Translations under genes and position numbers: made by a program
Virus record (IMG/VR): IMGVR_UViG_3300042865_000540
Coordinates: 1-21,248 of that record
Reading direction: 5' to 3' (one strand)
Length of the DNA: 21,248 bases
From: a virus
The notes under the pieces: generated by a model
The model's database searches: none
What the model saw: the letters and a program-made list of their open reading frames with translations, nothing else
What the model was told of the DNA's origin: nothing
Part shown: positions 7,397 to 14,655 of the stretch, piece by piece
Layout: each line of letters starts with the position of its first letter
Numbering within the stretch: position 1 is the stretch's first letter

Positions 7397-7415
7397 TCAC
7401 GAAAGGACAAAGAAA

Positions 7416-8525
7416 ATGCCTTGCTTGAAACCCATGCAGCCCATCGAAGTCACCAACATCATCAACAAGATGCCGGTGATGTATGGCCAGATCACCGACA
7501 TGAATCTGTTCCAGTTCAAGGGCACGTTCACTGAAACTGTGGCCATTGACCGCTCCGACTACACCCCCGGCCTGATCCCAGCATCCCCATGGTGCTGCGA
7601 CCCCAAGGTGACTCAGGGCTCGCCCACCCGTGAGATGTTCCCCATCCAGATTCCCCACACGCAGCTCGAAGATGCCTTGTGGGCATGTGATATCAGCGGC
7701 GTGCGCGCTGAAACCACTGGATTCCAAGTGGACTTCACAAGCGTGGCCGACGAGCGCGCAAAGGTGTTGGCCCGCATGAAGATGAACTTTGATATCACCT
7801 ACGAGTACCGCTTGCTGAGTGCGCTCAAGGGCAAAGTCATGGACGCTGGCGGCGTGAACGTGCTGGCCGACCTGTTCCAAATCTTTGGCGCAACCCAAAA
7901 GTCGGTTGATATCCCAATCAACGAAGCTGGCACAGACGTGATCGGCGCGTTCCGTAATGCGGTTCGTGTCTCGCAGCGTGCGGCTCGTTCGTTCGTGCCT
8001 ACCGGCTGGCGCGTGATTGCCGGTAAAAACTTCTTCGACCGCCTGGTGGCTCACGACAACTTCCGCGATGTCTATAAGCGAAGTTTTGACGCATGGAACA
8101 CTACTATGGGGAACGCCGCAAACTTCCGCTTCAGCCTGATCCCAGGTGTCGAGGTAATGGAGTATTGGGGCACTGTCGCCAATGATCCAGTGAGCGGTGA
8201 GCCCGTGGAATACATCGGCGACGACGAAGCGATCATGTTCCCCATCGTGCCTCGTGGCTTTGAGATGTATGAGCTCTTGGTTGCTCCTCCCAAGACGCTC
8301 AACTTTGTGAACACCCGTGCGCGCAACTTGGTGTACATGTGGGAAAAGTTGATCTGCGAACGCAGTGAAGATGACGCTGAAGGCATCAAGATGTTGGCCG
8401 AATCCAACTACCTGCCCATCGTCAAGCATCCTGACGCGATCATTCGCCTCAACATGTCGTGCGGCCCTGAGCAAATCGACTGCTCGGTTGCTGCAAAGAC
8501 AGCAAAAACCTTGTCACTGAAGTAA
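7416..8525 (+). CDS. major capsid protein (lambda gpE family)
   Basis: 369-residue shell protein of the HK97 fold, E-type family. Recognisable parts are VMYGQITDMNLFQFKGTFT and AIDRSDYTPGLIPASPW near the N-terminus, a central helix with DITYEYRLLSALKGKVMDAGG, FRNAVRVSQRAARSF, and the C-terminal MWEKLICERSEDDAEG..LAESNYLPI segment. Length agrees with lambda gpE (341 aa). AAAGGA near 7402-7407 provides the ribosome binding site. Seven cysteines occur, including a CC pair in PWCCDPK. The gene ends 12 bases before a strong hairpin. A long antisense open frame on this gene is a coding shadow. Together with the decoration gene it should be the most highly expressed part of the window. Confidence 0.95.
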   Translation: MPCLKPMQPIEVTNIINKMPVMYGQITDMNLFQFKGTFTETVAIDRSDYTPGLIPASPWCCDPKVTQGSPTREMFPIQIPHTQLEDALWACDISGVRAETTGFQVDFTSVADERAKVLARMKMNFDITYEYRLLSALKGKVMDAGGVNVLADLFQIFGATQKSVDIPINEAGTDVIGAFRNAVRVSQRAARSFVPTGWRVIAGKNFFDRLVAHDNFRDVYKRSFDAWNTTMGNAANFRFSLIPGVEVMEYWGTVANDPVSGEPVEYIGDDEAIMFPIVPRGFEMYELLVAPPKTLNFVNTRARNLVYMWEKLICERSEDDAEGIKMLAESNYLPIVKHPDAIIRLNMSCGPEQIDCSVAAKTAKTLSLK

Positions 8526-8537
8526 GTGCATTGATCC

Positions 8538-8561
8538 CAGCCGCCCGGAATCGGGCGGCTG
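8538..8561 (+). terminator. GC-rich hairpin after the capsid gene (possible terminator)
   Basis: CAGCCGCCCG (8538-8547), loop GAAT, CGGGCGGCTG (8552-8561): a perfect 10-bp stem. The following bases CATTGAATCCTCATTT are only weakly T-rich, so it may be a leaky terminator or a 3' end stabiliser of the capsid message rather than a full stop. Confidence 0.7.
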
Positions 8562-8594
8562 CATTGAATCCTCATTTACACCGAACGGCGCACA

Positions 8595-9473
8595 ATGGCG
8601 AAAAAAAACAACTGCCCAACACCCGTGCGCCGCGAAGGCGGCGCAGCCCCATCATGTAAGGCTTGCTCAGTCGCCGAAGATTGGTGCTACCGCCTGGCCG
8701 ACGATCCATCTGGAACCGTCCGTAAAGGCAAGCACACGTATGATCGCGACGAGGATTGCGCCAGGACAAATGAGAAGTGGATCGGCGATGCTGGCTCAGA
8801 AATTGACCGTTGCACCGTCCCTTTAACCGAACTACTTTGCAGCGTCGCGGATAGCGGCGGAGAGGGTGGCGGGGGGGTATTGCCGCCAAGCCCGATCACA
8901 CTGGAAGGTCAAAACTGCGCGGGCGAAGCGACCCCTGCCACCGGCCTGAGCGGGCAGATAATGCAAGTCGTTGTGAAGCCAGGACAAGCCATTCCCGTTT
9001 ATTTCTGCGAAGGCTCAACGCCAGGCGGTGGTGGCACTTCGTCTGGCCTCGAATCTGACGATGATGATGTGTGCGTGGATGGTGAATTTCTGCGCCGACA
9101 TATTGTCAAAAAGGACGGCAAGCCTACCGGCGTTGTTTGGTACACCGACCAATCCACCGGCGCTCTTGTGTCGCCGCCCCCAGGCGCTGTGTTGGTCCCC
9201 GGAAAGTGCGAGACGGCTCCTGTTCAATCTGTTTCAAGCGCCACTGCCAACAACTTGTCCGGCTTACTTCCGGGCACGAGTTTCTCATTTCTGAAAACTG
9301 CTGCGTGCGACGTTAGAGTGACGACCTCCGTAGGGTCTTTCATCATCCCGGCTGACGCTACCTCATACTGCACGCAGACTTTCAAAGCCCCGTTCGCTGT
9401 CACCGGCCTTGAGGTCGTGGACGGAACATGTGATCTATCGACGATCACAATCATTAGCAACTCCTCGTTTTAA
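8595..9473 (+). CDS. Cys-rich virion-associated protein, unknown function
   Basis: 292 residues, no recognised family. It has 14 cysteines, concentrated in the first 110 residues (NNCP, SCKAC, DWCYR, EDCAR, DRCTV, LLCSV). Two glycine-rich hinges follow (GGEGGGGV near residue 90 and PGGGGTSSG near 142), then an acidic ESDDDDVC patch and a beta-rich C-terminal half. The glycine linkers suggest three modules: a Cys-rich head, a middle beta domain with PGQAIPVYFCEG, and a C-terminal beta domain. There is no signal peptide or membrane helix. It directly follows the capsid gene and its hairpin, the place of lambda FI, but does not resemble FI. A capsid-surface accessory protein is plausible. No strong ribosome binding site was seen. 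Confidence 0.7.
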   Translation: MAKKNNCPTPVRREGGAAPSCKACSVAEDWCYRLADDPSGTVRKGKHTYDRDEDCARTNEKWIGDAGSEIDRCTVPLTELLCSVADSGGEGGGGVLPPSPITLEGQNCAGEATPATGLSGQIMQVVVKPGQAIPVYFCEGSTPGGGGTSSGLESDDDDVCVDGEFLRRHIVKKDGKPTGVVWYTDQSTGALVSPPPGAVLVPGKCETAPVQSVSSATANNLSGLLPGTSFSFLKTAACDVRVTTSVGSFIIPADATSYCTQTFKAPFAVTGLEVVDGTCDLSTITIISNSSF

Positions 9474-9489
9474 GTAAAAAGGAACCATC

Positions 9490-10230
9490 ATGGGCCAACA
9501 ACTCGTTTCGCGAACCTCCAGCGGCTGCTCGGGCAACCCCACAGCCGCTCCAGTGCGCACCGCACCTACCCCTGTGACCATTGCTGCTGGCGCTGGCGCC
9601 ACCCCGGCTGTGGTGTACGCTGCTGCTGTCGGCGACAAGGTTCCCTATGGCGGCCAGGTCCTGAAGACCAATGAGTGTGACCGCTTGAAGATTGTGGTGT
9701 CGTACCTCGACAAAGGCGATTGCAACGTCTGCACGCCTGACGACCTCGAACTGAAAGAAGAAACCTACTTCGCCGAAGCTGGCGGCGCAGGTTACGACCT
9801 CGGCCCGATCGGCTTCGTCGCCAAAGTGGAAGTGACGGTGGTTGACTCCGCAGGCGCACCCACCACTTCCGTTTTGGGTGGTGACGTTTCGTTTATGTCC
9901 GAGCGTGCCGCTCTGTGCAACGAAGTGTTGATGCCTGAAATTGAAGACGCCCCTGCATTTGATGTGTTGGCTAAGCAAGACGTCACGTTCTTGACGCTCT
10001 TGCCTGCCGGAACCACCTTCACCGCTCTTGGTGGTAGCCCTGTTTTTAACCCAATTTGGAAGGGTGGCCCCCTCCTCTCAACATCGTTTGTCGTGAAGGC
10101 TGACAGAACCGGCATCGAGCCAACGAGCTTGACGGGCGAGTTCCTGACGCTGGCAAACTTCCAAATCGGTGACGTGTTCCAGTTTGAACTGAATGGCCTC
10201 GTCTACACACTGACCACAACGCAGGTCTAA
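9490..10230 (+). CDS. beta-rich virion-associated protein, unknown function
   Basis: 246 residues. The N-terminus is Ala/Thr/Pro-rich and flexible (residues 10-45), then comes KIVVSYLDKGDCNVCTPDDL, which suggests a small beta domain with a CxxC pair. The remainder alternates hydrophobic and polar residues as expected of beta sandwiches (FVAKVEVTVVDSAG, FVVKADRTGIEPTSLTGEF, FQFELNGLVYTLTTTQV). I do not recognise a family. AAGGAA at 9479-9484 is a good ribosome binding site for ATG 9490. The gene is closed by a terminator hairpin at 10247-10276. Its place behind the capsid gene and the general character suggest a structural or surface protein. Confidence 0.7.
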   Translation: MGQQLVSRTSSGCSGNPTAAPVRTAPTPVTIAAGAGATPAVVYAAAVGDKVPYGGQVLKTNECDRLKIVVSYLDKGDCNVCTPDDLELKEETYFAEAGGAGYDLGPIGFVAKVEVTVVDSAGAPTTSVLGGDVSFMSERAALCNEVLMPEIEDAPAFDVLAKQDVTFLTLLPAGTTFTALGGSPVFNPIWKGGPLLSTSFVVKADRTGIEPTSLTGEFLTLANFQIGDVFQFELNGLVYTLTTTQV

Positions 10231-10246
10231 GCTCTAAGCAAGCCTG

Positions 10247-10276
10247 AAGCCCCTTGAGTAAAAGCAAGGGGCTTTT
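10247..10276 (+). terminator. rho-independent terminator-like hairpin
   Basis: AAGCCCCTTG (10247-10256), loop AGTAAAAG, CAAGGGGCTT (10265-10274) followed by TT: a perfect 10-bp stem ending in a short T-run (TTTT at 10273-10276). It separates the gene ending at 10230 from the one starting at 10302, and may act as an attenuator inside the late operon. Confidence 0.72.
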
Positions 10277-10301
10277 GAGTTGCAAGATCAAAGGAAAGAT
10301 G

Positions 10302-10988
10302 ATGGGATCACAAACAAGCGGGCTTAGTCCAAACAGCGCCGGGAAGTATTTCCAGATCCAAGGTTGTGCCGCAGGCGTCACGGTGTGGAAACTCGTGCCG
10401 CTTGACGACTGTGCTTGCGATCAGTCGGTCAAGTACGTTGACGAGTCGGGCAACGTCACCACAACTGCGCCCGCAGGGTGGGTTGGTGGCGAATGCTCTG
10501 CTCCCGATAGTCTGGTACTGAACCGGCACGCTCGTTTCGTTCTGGCGATCACGGGGGATATAAATGTGCCGGCTGGAGGAACTTTTGATCTGACTCCAAA
10601 CGTGCAACAGTTAAACACGTTTCCTGCGGGAATGATATTCCATGACCCCGTTGCCAACGTGATTAAGTTTGCAAACACGTTGCAACTGAATATTCAGCAG
10701 CGAGTGTTTTTTAACCTAAGTACTGGCGTCTTGACTCCTTACGACATCGGATTGCAACGGGGCAATGAAACCACGCCGATAGCAACAACCCGCCTGCCAG
10801 TTTTTCGCAGGCCCGCCAACGGCGGTGAAGTTTCGGGGCCTACTGTCGCGACGATCAACACGTTCACCTCCGGCCCTACAGACCCGTTTAACTTAGTCGG
10901 CGTCAAGACCATATTTATTAACCCAACGGGGCAAAACGTGCGGATTATCGCTGGGGAGATAAGACACGACTTTTTTGCCGTGATCTAA
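10302..10988 (+). CDS. fibre-like virion protein with shared N-terminal module
   Basis: 228 residues from ATG 10302. Residues about 15-65 (QGCAAG..TVWK..P.DDCACDQSVKYVDE.GNV) match the start of the next gene at 36 of 51 positions by hand alignment. The C-terminal 150 residues are unrelated to it: a beta-rich domain with ARFVLAITGDINVPAGGTF and FINPTGQNVRIIAGEIRHDF, compatible with a trimeric jelly-roll type tip, though this fold guess is weak. ATG 10302 is chosen because AAAGGAAA (10290-10297) is suitably spaced and the paralogue also begins MGSQ. An in-frame ATG at 10254 would put the start within the terminator hairpin and is rejected. The two genes look like alternatives on one docking module. 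The function is unknown beyond probable virion surface attachment. Confidence 0.72.
   Translation: MGSQTSGLSPNSAGKYFQIQGCAAGVTVWKLVPLDDCACDQSVKYVDESGNVTTTAPAGWVGGECSAPDSLVLNRHARFVLAITGDINVPAGGTFDLTPNVQQLNTFPAGMIFHDPVANVIKFANTLQLNIQQRVFFNLSTGVLTPYDIGLQRGNETTPIATTRLPVFRRPANGGEVSGPTVATINTFTSGPTDPFNLVGVKTIFINPTGQNVRIIAGEIRHDFFAVI
10404..10441 (+). repeat. 38-bp direct repeat, copy 1
   Basis: Identical at DNA level to 11109-11146. It encodes the DDCACDQSVKYVD part of the N-terminal module shared by the two neighbouring genes. The flanking DNA of the module is diverged, so the identical core suggests recent conversion or strong constraint. Confidence 0.85.
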
Positions 10989-11003
10989 AAAAGAAGGAAA
11001 ATC

Positions 11004-13295
11004 ATGGGATCGCAAATCGACAAACCGAATGACGAAGAATCTCTCGGCGCTTTTTTCACAGTGCAAGGCTGTGCAGCGGGCAAGACCGTGTGGAAGGTCA
11101 TTCCAGTGGACGACTGTGCTTGCGATCAGTCGGTCAAGTACGTTGATGAGGATGGTAATGTCTCCACAACCGAGCCCGATGGGTGGAGTGGTGTGGCGTG
11201 CGGTGGGCCGCTGCCACTCAAAAACACTGTCAGCGCCACAGCCCCTAGCTTGACCACCCCGGCAGACAACACGGCGTTCAAAAACCAAATTGTTACTGTT
11301 GGCGAAGTTCTTTATTTTGTTGACGATACCGGCAAAGCGGCGGTGGTCGAAAAGGCCACTCAACTGCCACTCACAAACACATCAAGCGGAACGGCTCCGA
11401 GCACCGCTGATCCTTTACTGAACACCGCTTTCAAAAATCAGATGGTGACCGTTGGAGGCGTTGTTTATTTCGTGGACAGCAATGGCAAGGCTGTGATTGT
11501 TGAACGGGCCGAACAAGCACTAGCAGAGCCTGTGTCTTTTGCAATTGCAATTGGCACCCAAGCCCAACTCACAGCGTTGGCAAACAAGGTTCCAGGTGAA
11601 CGGTACATCGTCACCGACGGCCCAAACGCAGGTGATGTGTTACGGTGGAACGTTGATACCAACGCTGCCGGAGCAGTGTTGTCTAGTTCTTTTGGTGTAG
11701 CCAAGACCACTCCCGCATTGGTTAACGGTGAAAAGTGGACCATCCTCACCAACGCCACCGGCTCGCCTGCTGGCGTCTACATTTACACATTGGCAACAGA
11801 CACATGGGCGAAGGCATCTGACGTGCTCCCTCTTGTGTCTATTGCAAGCGGCCCGGTTTCTGCTGGCGGCATCCGAATGCCCGGCAGGTACTTAGCGCCA
11901 CGCTCAGACAACGGTGGAACGTACATACTCGGAGACTGCGTGGCAGGACACGGGCAATCAAATAGTTACCACACCGACGATGGCTCAATTGTCTCGCCAG
12001 CGGCGGGCGAAGGGGTCCGCAAGCGCCCGTTCACGTATTACCAAAACAACATTCCCTACGCGGCACTAAGCATTCGGGATGCTTGGGCTGTGGATGTTCA
12101 GATGAACAACGCAGGGGCGGTGGCAATTGACGATGTCGGGATCTTGTATTACTCAGGTTCTGCCGCATTCATGACCGCCATGACAGATTCGGACAACGGC
12201 GTATCTACTGCCATCACTCCCGCCTTTGTCCCGGATGCTTTCTGGGCCAAGCGGGCGGTAAAGGTCATCAAGTTCTGGTTGAGTTACGCCAGCAACAATT
12301 TGATCGCGTTAGCAGGAGATGGGACAATTTGGGTCCGAGGCGCGTCCGGCACATCTGGCATTTACGGCAACGGAACGGTCGTAGCAAATAAGGTTTGGAA
12401 CCAAGTTGCCATTCCTGCAAAGAAGTACACCAAGATTTACATCGCAGCCGACGCCACGCCATGCTGTGGGGCTTTGGGCGCAGATGGAACTATGTATGTT
12501 TGGGGTGCGAATGCAACTCAGCGCATATTAGCGGGGGCAACGACAGTTATCTCCACGCCAACGCTTGTGCCTGGTTTTGTTGGAAACCCGATAACAGATT
12601 TCGCAATGGACGCAAACAGCACGATGCTGATAGCAGGCGGCGTTCGTCATGCAATTGGCATCAATACAACAGCCGGAAAGTTTGGGGATGGTACTGGCAA
12701 TGCAAACACCGTATATGAAGCGCTTCCAAGTAACGGATTCGTTTACAGTAAAGTATTCTCCGGTGACGCAGATGGTAGTGAGTTTTATTACTACCTAACT
12801 ACCGACAAACGTGCAGTTATGACCGGCCGGAACAATCAACAGTTTAACTCAGGAGCTTCCGGTGCCAATATTACCACCCCAACATTGATGGGGACGGGAG
12901 CATATCAAGGCAGCGTGATTGACATTCGTGCCCATGCAGGCAGCGCCTTGATTCACACAGACCAAGGTACAGTCTGGACATCTGTAGGCGCAACGGGCGC
13001 TGCAAACGGGGAAAATGGCTGGGGCACAAACGCCGTTTTAGCTTCGGGTCAAAACTTGTTTAAGCGAGTGCCTGTGCCAGGGCTGGTCGTAGGGGTGCAA
13101 TCAAGTTCAAACAGTGTGGCGTCAACTTTTGGCGCTCAGTACACGGTGCTGACAGATCGCGGGATTTTGTACTCGTGGGGTGCTGCTGCATTTCAAATCG
13201 GTAACCAAATTCGATTCGCACCGGCTGAGATACCAACACAGGGTTTCAGGCAGTTGACGCCAAAGACCAACTCTCAACTTGACCTGGCCCCATAA
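11004..13295 (+). CDS. large virion protein with RCC1-like beta-propeller
   Basis: 763 residues in four parts. Residues 1-68 are the module shared with the previous gene. Residues 70-171 are a tandem pair of 51-residue repeats (34 of 51 identical) containing NTAFKNQ-VTVG..YFVD. Residues 172-340 are beta-rich, of tail-fibre type (GERYIVTDGPNAGDVLRWN). From about 365 to 745, seven segments of 35-50 residues fit the RCC1 pattern 'DG.+Y.WG.N....G.G......P..+': near 367, 433, 489, 541, 594, 648 and 713, clearest in ADGTMYVWGANAT and TDRGILYSWGAA. Seven blades would close a propeller. AAGGA at 10994-10998 is the ribosome binding site. Such a protein most likely binds a ligand on the host surface, as a tail or head fibre. 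Whether it sits on the capsid or the tail cannot be told. Confidence 0.8.
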   Translation: MGSQIDKPNDEESLGAFFTVQGCAAGKTVWKVIPVDDCACDQSVKYVDEDGNVSTTEPDGWSGVACGGPLPLKNTVSATAPSLTTPADNTAFKNQIVTVGEVLYFVDDTGKAAVVEKATQLPLTNTSSGTAPSTADPLLNTAFKNQMVTVGGVVYFVDSNGKAVIVERAEQALAEPVSFAIAIGTQAQLTALANKVPGERYIVTDGPNAGDVLRWNVDTNAAGAVLSSSFGVAKTTPALVNGEKWTILTNATGSPAGVYIYTLATDTWAKASDVLPLVSIASGPVSAGGIRMPGRYLAPRSDNGGTYILGDCVAGHGQSNSYHTDDGSIVSPAAGEGVRKRPFTYYQNNIPYAALSIRDAWAVDVQMNNAGAVAIDDVGILYYSGSAAFMTAMTDSDNGVSTAITPAFVPDAFWAKRAVKVIKFWLSYASNNLIALAGDGTIWVRGASGTSGIYGNGTVVANKVWNQVAIPAKKYTKIYIAADATPCCGALGADGTMYVWGANATQRILAGATTVISTPTLVPGFVGNPITDFAMDANSTMLIAGGVRHAIGINTTAGKFGDGTGNANTVYEALPSNGFVYSKVFSGDADGSEFYYYLTTDKRAVMTGRNNQQFNSGASGANITTPTLMGTGAYQGSVIDIRAHAGSALIHTDQGTVWTSVGATGAANGENGWGTNAVLASGQNLFKRVPVPGLVVGVQSSSNSVASTFGAQYTVLTDRGILYSWGAAAFQIGNQIRFAPAEIPTQGFRQLTPKTNSQLDLAP
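11109..11146 (+). repeat. 38-bp direct repeat, copy 2
   Basis: Second copy of the 10404-10441 sequence, in the corresponding place in the next gene, 705 bases downstream. The close, direct copies could recombine and delete or swap the intervening gene end. Confidence 0.85.
11211..11516 (+). repeat. two tandem 153-bp coding repeats (51 aa each)
   Basis: Copy 1 is 11211-11363 and copy 2 is 11364-11516, encoding residues 70-120 and 121-171 of the propeller protein. Thirty-four of 51 residues are identical, with conserved LPL.NT, TAPS, NTAFKNQ, VTVG and YFVD. The DNA has diverged more, so the duplication is old. The copies probably form repeated shaft or linker domains. Confidence 0.85.
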
Positions 13296-13304
13296 GGACG
13301 ACCA

Positions 13305-13883
13305 ATGAAACTCGCATTCAGAAAAACCAACGCCCCCGGTTTTTTTAAGGCCCTTTTTAGCCGTTACACAAGGTGGAGCATCAAGAGCGCCTACCCGCAC
13401 GGCGGGGTTATTATTGGCGGCAAGCTTTGGGATACGACAAAAGACGGGATGGTCATCACGGACTTGGAAAACCATCAAGACTGGGATTTGTTTGAAACTC
13501 CAGTGTCAGATAAAATAGCTACATTCCGGCTTGAACAAGTGGCAAGTATGGAGTACGACCATTTCACAATGCTGGGGATAAAACTTCCATTCAGAATTAC
13601 AGACAGAAAAAGGCTGAACTGTTTTGAAAGAATGTGGGTTGCCCTTACTGGTGAAAATCCCGGCGCTCAAATTACGCCTGATGCCCTTATGGCAGAACTG
13701 TTGAGGATGATCAATGAAAAAGGCACTACGCCTAACCTACCTGTTGACTGCGGTAATGACTCTAACGGGGCACTTCACAATCCCGGCGGTAGAGCATTTG
13801 CCACCGGAAATGCAGAACATAATTTACCGGCTGGGGTCGATGCCGATTATGTTTCTCGTAGCTCTTTACGTTTACAGGGGTAA
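13305..13883 (+). CDS. permuted NlpC/P60 (papain-like) phage protein, putative
   Basis: 192 residues. Residues 1-135 match a family common in phage lysis regions: MKLAFRK followed by a Phe/Arg-rich start, SAYPHGGVIIGGKLWDTT, HQDWDLFETP, YDHFTMLGIKLPF and LNCFERMWVALTG, ending in a helix with TPDALMAELL. In these permuted papain-like enzymes the His of the first motif (here H32) and the Cys of the later one (C106 in NCFE, usually FCSE) form the active site; both are present. It may cut peptidoglycan peptides or an amide. Residues beyond about 138 are low-complexity in look and overlap a strongly supported start in another frame, so that tail is likely unconstrained. AAGGA near 13294-13298 is the ribosome binding site. 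The assignment is from remembered patterns. Confidence 0.65.
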   Translation: MKLAFRKTNAPGFFKALFSRYTRWSIKSAYPHGGVIIGGKLWDTTKDGMVITDLENHQDWDLFETPVSDKIATFRLEQVASMEYDHFTMLGIKLPFRITDRKRLNCFERMWVALTGENPGAQITPDALMAELLRMINEKGTTPNLPVDCGNDSNGALHNPGGRAFATGNAEHNLPAGVDADYVSRSSLRLQG

Positions 13884-14133
13884 AAAATGGGAACAGAAGC
13901 AACCGTTGAGCACGCCGCCGAAGCATGGGGCTTCAAAATCCTTGGGGGCGGCTCCGCTGCTGGAGCGGCTGGCATTTACGCAACGCTGGATGTCGTCACG
14001 GTGGTCGGCGTGGCGGTCGCGGTGTGCGGGCTTTTGCTCCAAGTTATGGAGTCGTACAGTCGGCGAAAAGCGGCGAAAGAAGAAAAGCGCCTTAGCGACG
14101 AACAGCGAGAAACAGACGAACGACGCGGCCTAG
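13714..14133 (+). CDS. small membrane protein in lysis cassette (possible holin/antiholin)
   Basis: 139-residue open frame. The first 56 residues contain two hydrophobic segments (LRLTYLLTAVMTLTGHFTI and SMPIMFLVALYVY) joined by a polar loop, then a basic GKKWEQK, typical of a small holin partner. ATG 13714 has a good ribosome binding site, GAGG at 13703-13706, 7 bases upstream. It overlaps the end of the papain-like gene by 170 bases and the holin gene by 247 bases, both in other frames. In 13714-13883 third positions are richer in G/C in this frame than in the upstream gene's frame. The last 80 residues are Arg/Trp/Ser-rich and look like an out-of-frame reading of the holin gene, so either a long useless tail is tolerated or a -1 shift at the A6 run (13881-13886) joins it to the holin. 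Confidence 0.5.
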   Translation: MKKALRLTYLLTAVMTLTGHFTIPAVEHLPPEMQNIIYRLGSMPIMFLVALYVYRGKKWEQKQPLSTPPKHGASKSLGAAPLLERLAFTQRWMSSRWSAWRSRCAGFCSKLWSRTVGEKRRKKKSALATNSEKQTNDAA

Positions 14134-14225
14134 AGAGGCATGCGCTCGAAATGCAAATCCTTCGCGAGCGGCTGGCCGACTTGAAAATCCCTCAAGTGGA
14201 GATACAAAATGAGAACCCCGATTAA
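13887..14225 (+). CDS. putative holin
   Basis: 112 residues. A hydrophobic part at residues 17-52 (ILGGGSAAGAAGIYATLDVVTVVGVAVAVCGLLLQVM) can form two short helices, followed by a highly charged cytoplasmic tail (RRKAAKEEKRLSDEQRETDE) with coiled-coil character. The pattern resembles class II holins of the P2/HP1 kind, where the YGTSAG..-type start and the charged R-R-K-A tail are typical; the charged tail here is longer. Holins form membrane lesions at a set time and so trigger lysis. AGGGGT (13875-13880) is a strong ribosome binding site, 6 bases before ATG. The end overlaps the endolysin gene by 17 bases. Confidence 0.72.
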   Translation: MGTEATVEHAAEAWGFKILGGGSAAGAAGIYATLDVVTVVGVAVAVCGLLLQVMESYSRRKAAKEEKRLSDEQRETDERRGLERHALEMQILRERLADLKIPQVEIQNENPD

Positions 14226-14655
14226 GTCAATCACCGCACTGGCTGCGGCTGCTGCGGCCTTGGTTTTTCTGCCACCGCCGACCGAGTCGCCAAAGCTATC
14301 GAACTACCAAGCCCGGTGCTCGCAGGCCATTGCTTACTTCATCACGCAGATACCCCGCATCGACAACGGCAGGCATCAAGTGACGATGGGTGAGGCGCAC
14401 CGACCCGAGTGGGTTGCCTTGGGCTACGCAAAACAAGGCGTGGGGATCGCTGAATCACTGCACACGAAACGCTTGGCCGTGGACCTGCTGCTGTTCACGG
14501 ACGGCGTGTTTCAAAGTCAACCCGAAGCCTACAAACCATTGGCCGAACTGTGGATGCAGGTCGCTCCACCATTCGGCGTTCATCCAGCCGCCGGGTACTT
14601 TTTTAAGTCGAAAGACGCTGTGCATTTCTCTTGTACTCATGGTGGATACAAGTGA
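14209..14655 (+). CDS. endolysin, M15-type peptidase with N-terminal signal/anchor
   Basis: 148 residues. Zinc ligands of the M15 (VanY/L-Ala-D-Glu peptidase) fold are in place: SLHTKRLAVDL supplies H85 and D92, and DAVHFSC supplies H139; LAELW carries the probable catalytic acid E113. Such enzymes cut the peptide stems of peptidoglycan. Residues 8-21 (ITALAAAAAALVFLPPP with its flank) form an Ala-rich hydrophobic segment, so it may be a signal peptide or a signal-arrest-release anchor; export would then not need the holin pore. GGAG at 14198-14201 is the ribosome binding site. It overlaps the holin by 17 bases and its stop overlaps the GTG start of the spanin. The length is that of lambdoid M15 endolysins. 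Confidence 0.82.
   Translation: MRTPIKSITALAAAAAALVFLPPPTESPKLSNYQARCSQAIAYFITQIPRIDNGRHQVTMGEAHRPEWVALGYAKQGVGIAESLHTKRLAVDLLLFTDGVFQSQPEAYKPLAELWMQVAPPFGVHPAAGYFFKSKDAVHFSCTHGGYK

Noticed and set aside
7317-8474. 385-codon open frame on the minus strand opposite the major capsid gene
   Set aside because: His/Val-rich product with no domain, no ribosome binding site context, and complete antisense overlap with a certain capsid gene; a codon-bias shadow.
10254-10301. Upstream in-frame ATG extending the fibre-like protein by 16 codons
   Set aside because: It lies inside the terminator hairpin, lacks an SD, and the paralogue begins with MGSQ at the later ATG.
10404-11146. Diversity-generating retroelement template and variable repeats
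   Set aside because: The 38-bp repeats are identical with no adenine-specific changes, and there is no reverse transcriptase gene in the window.
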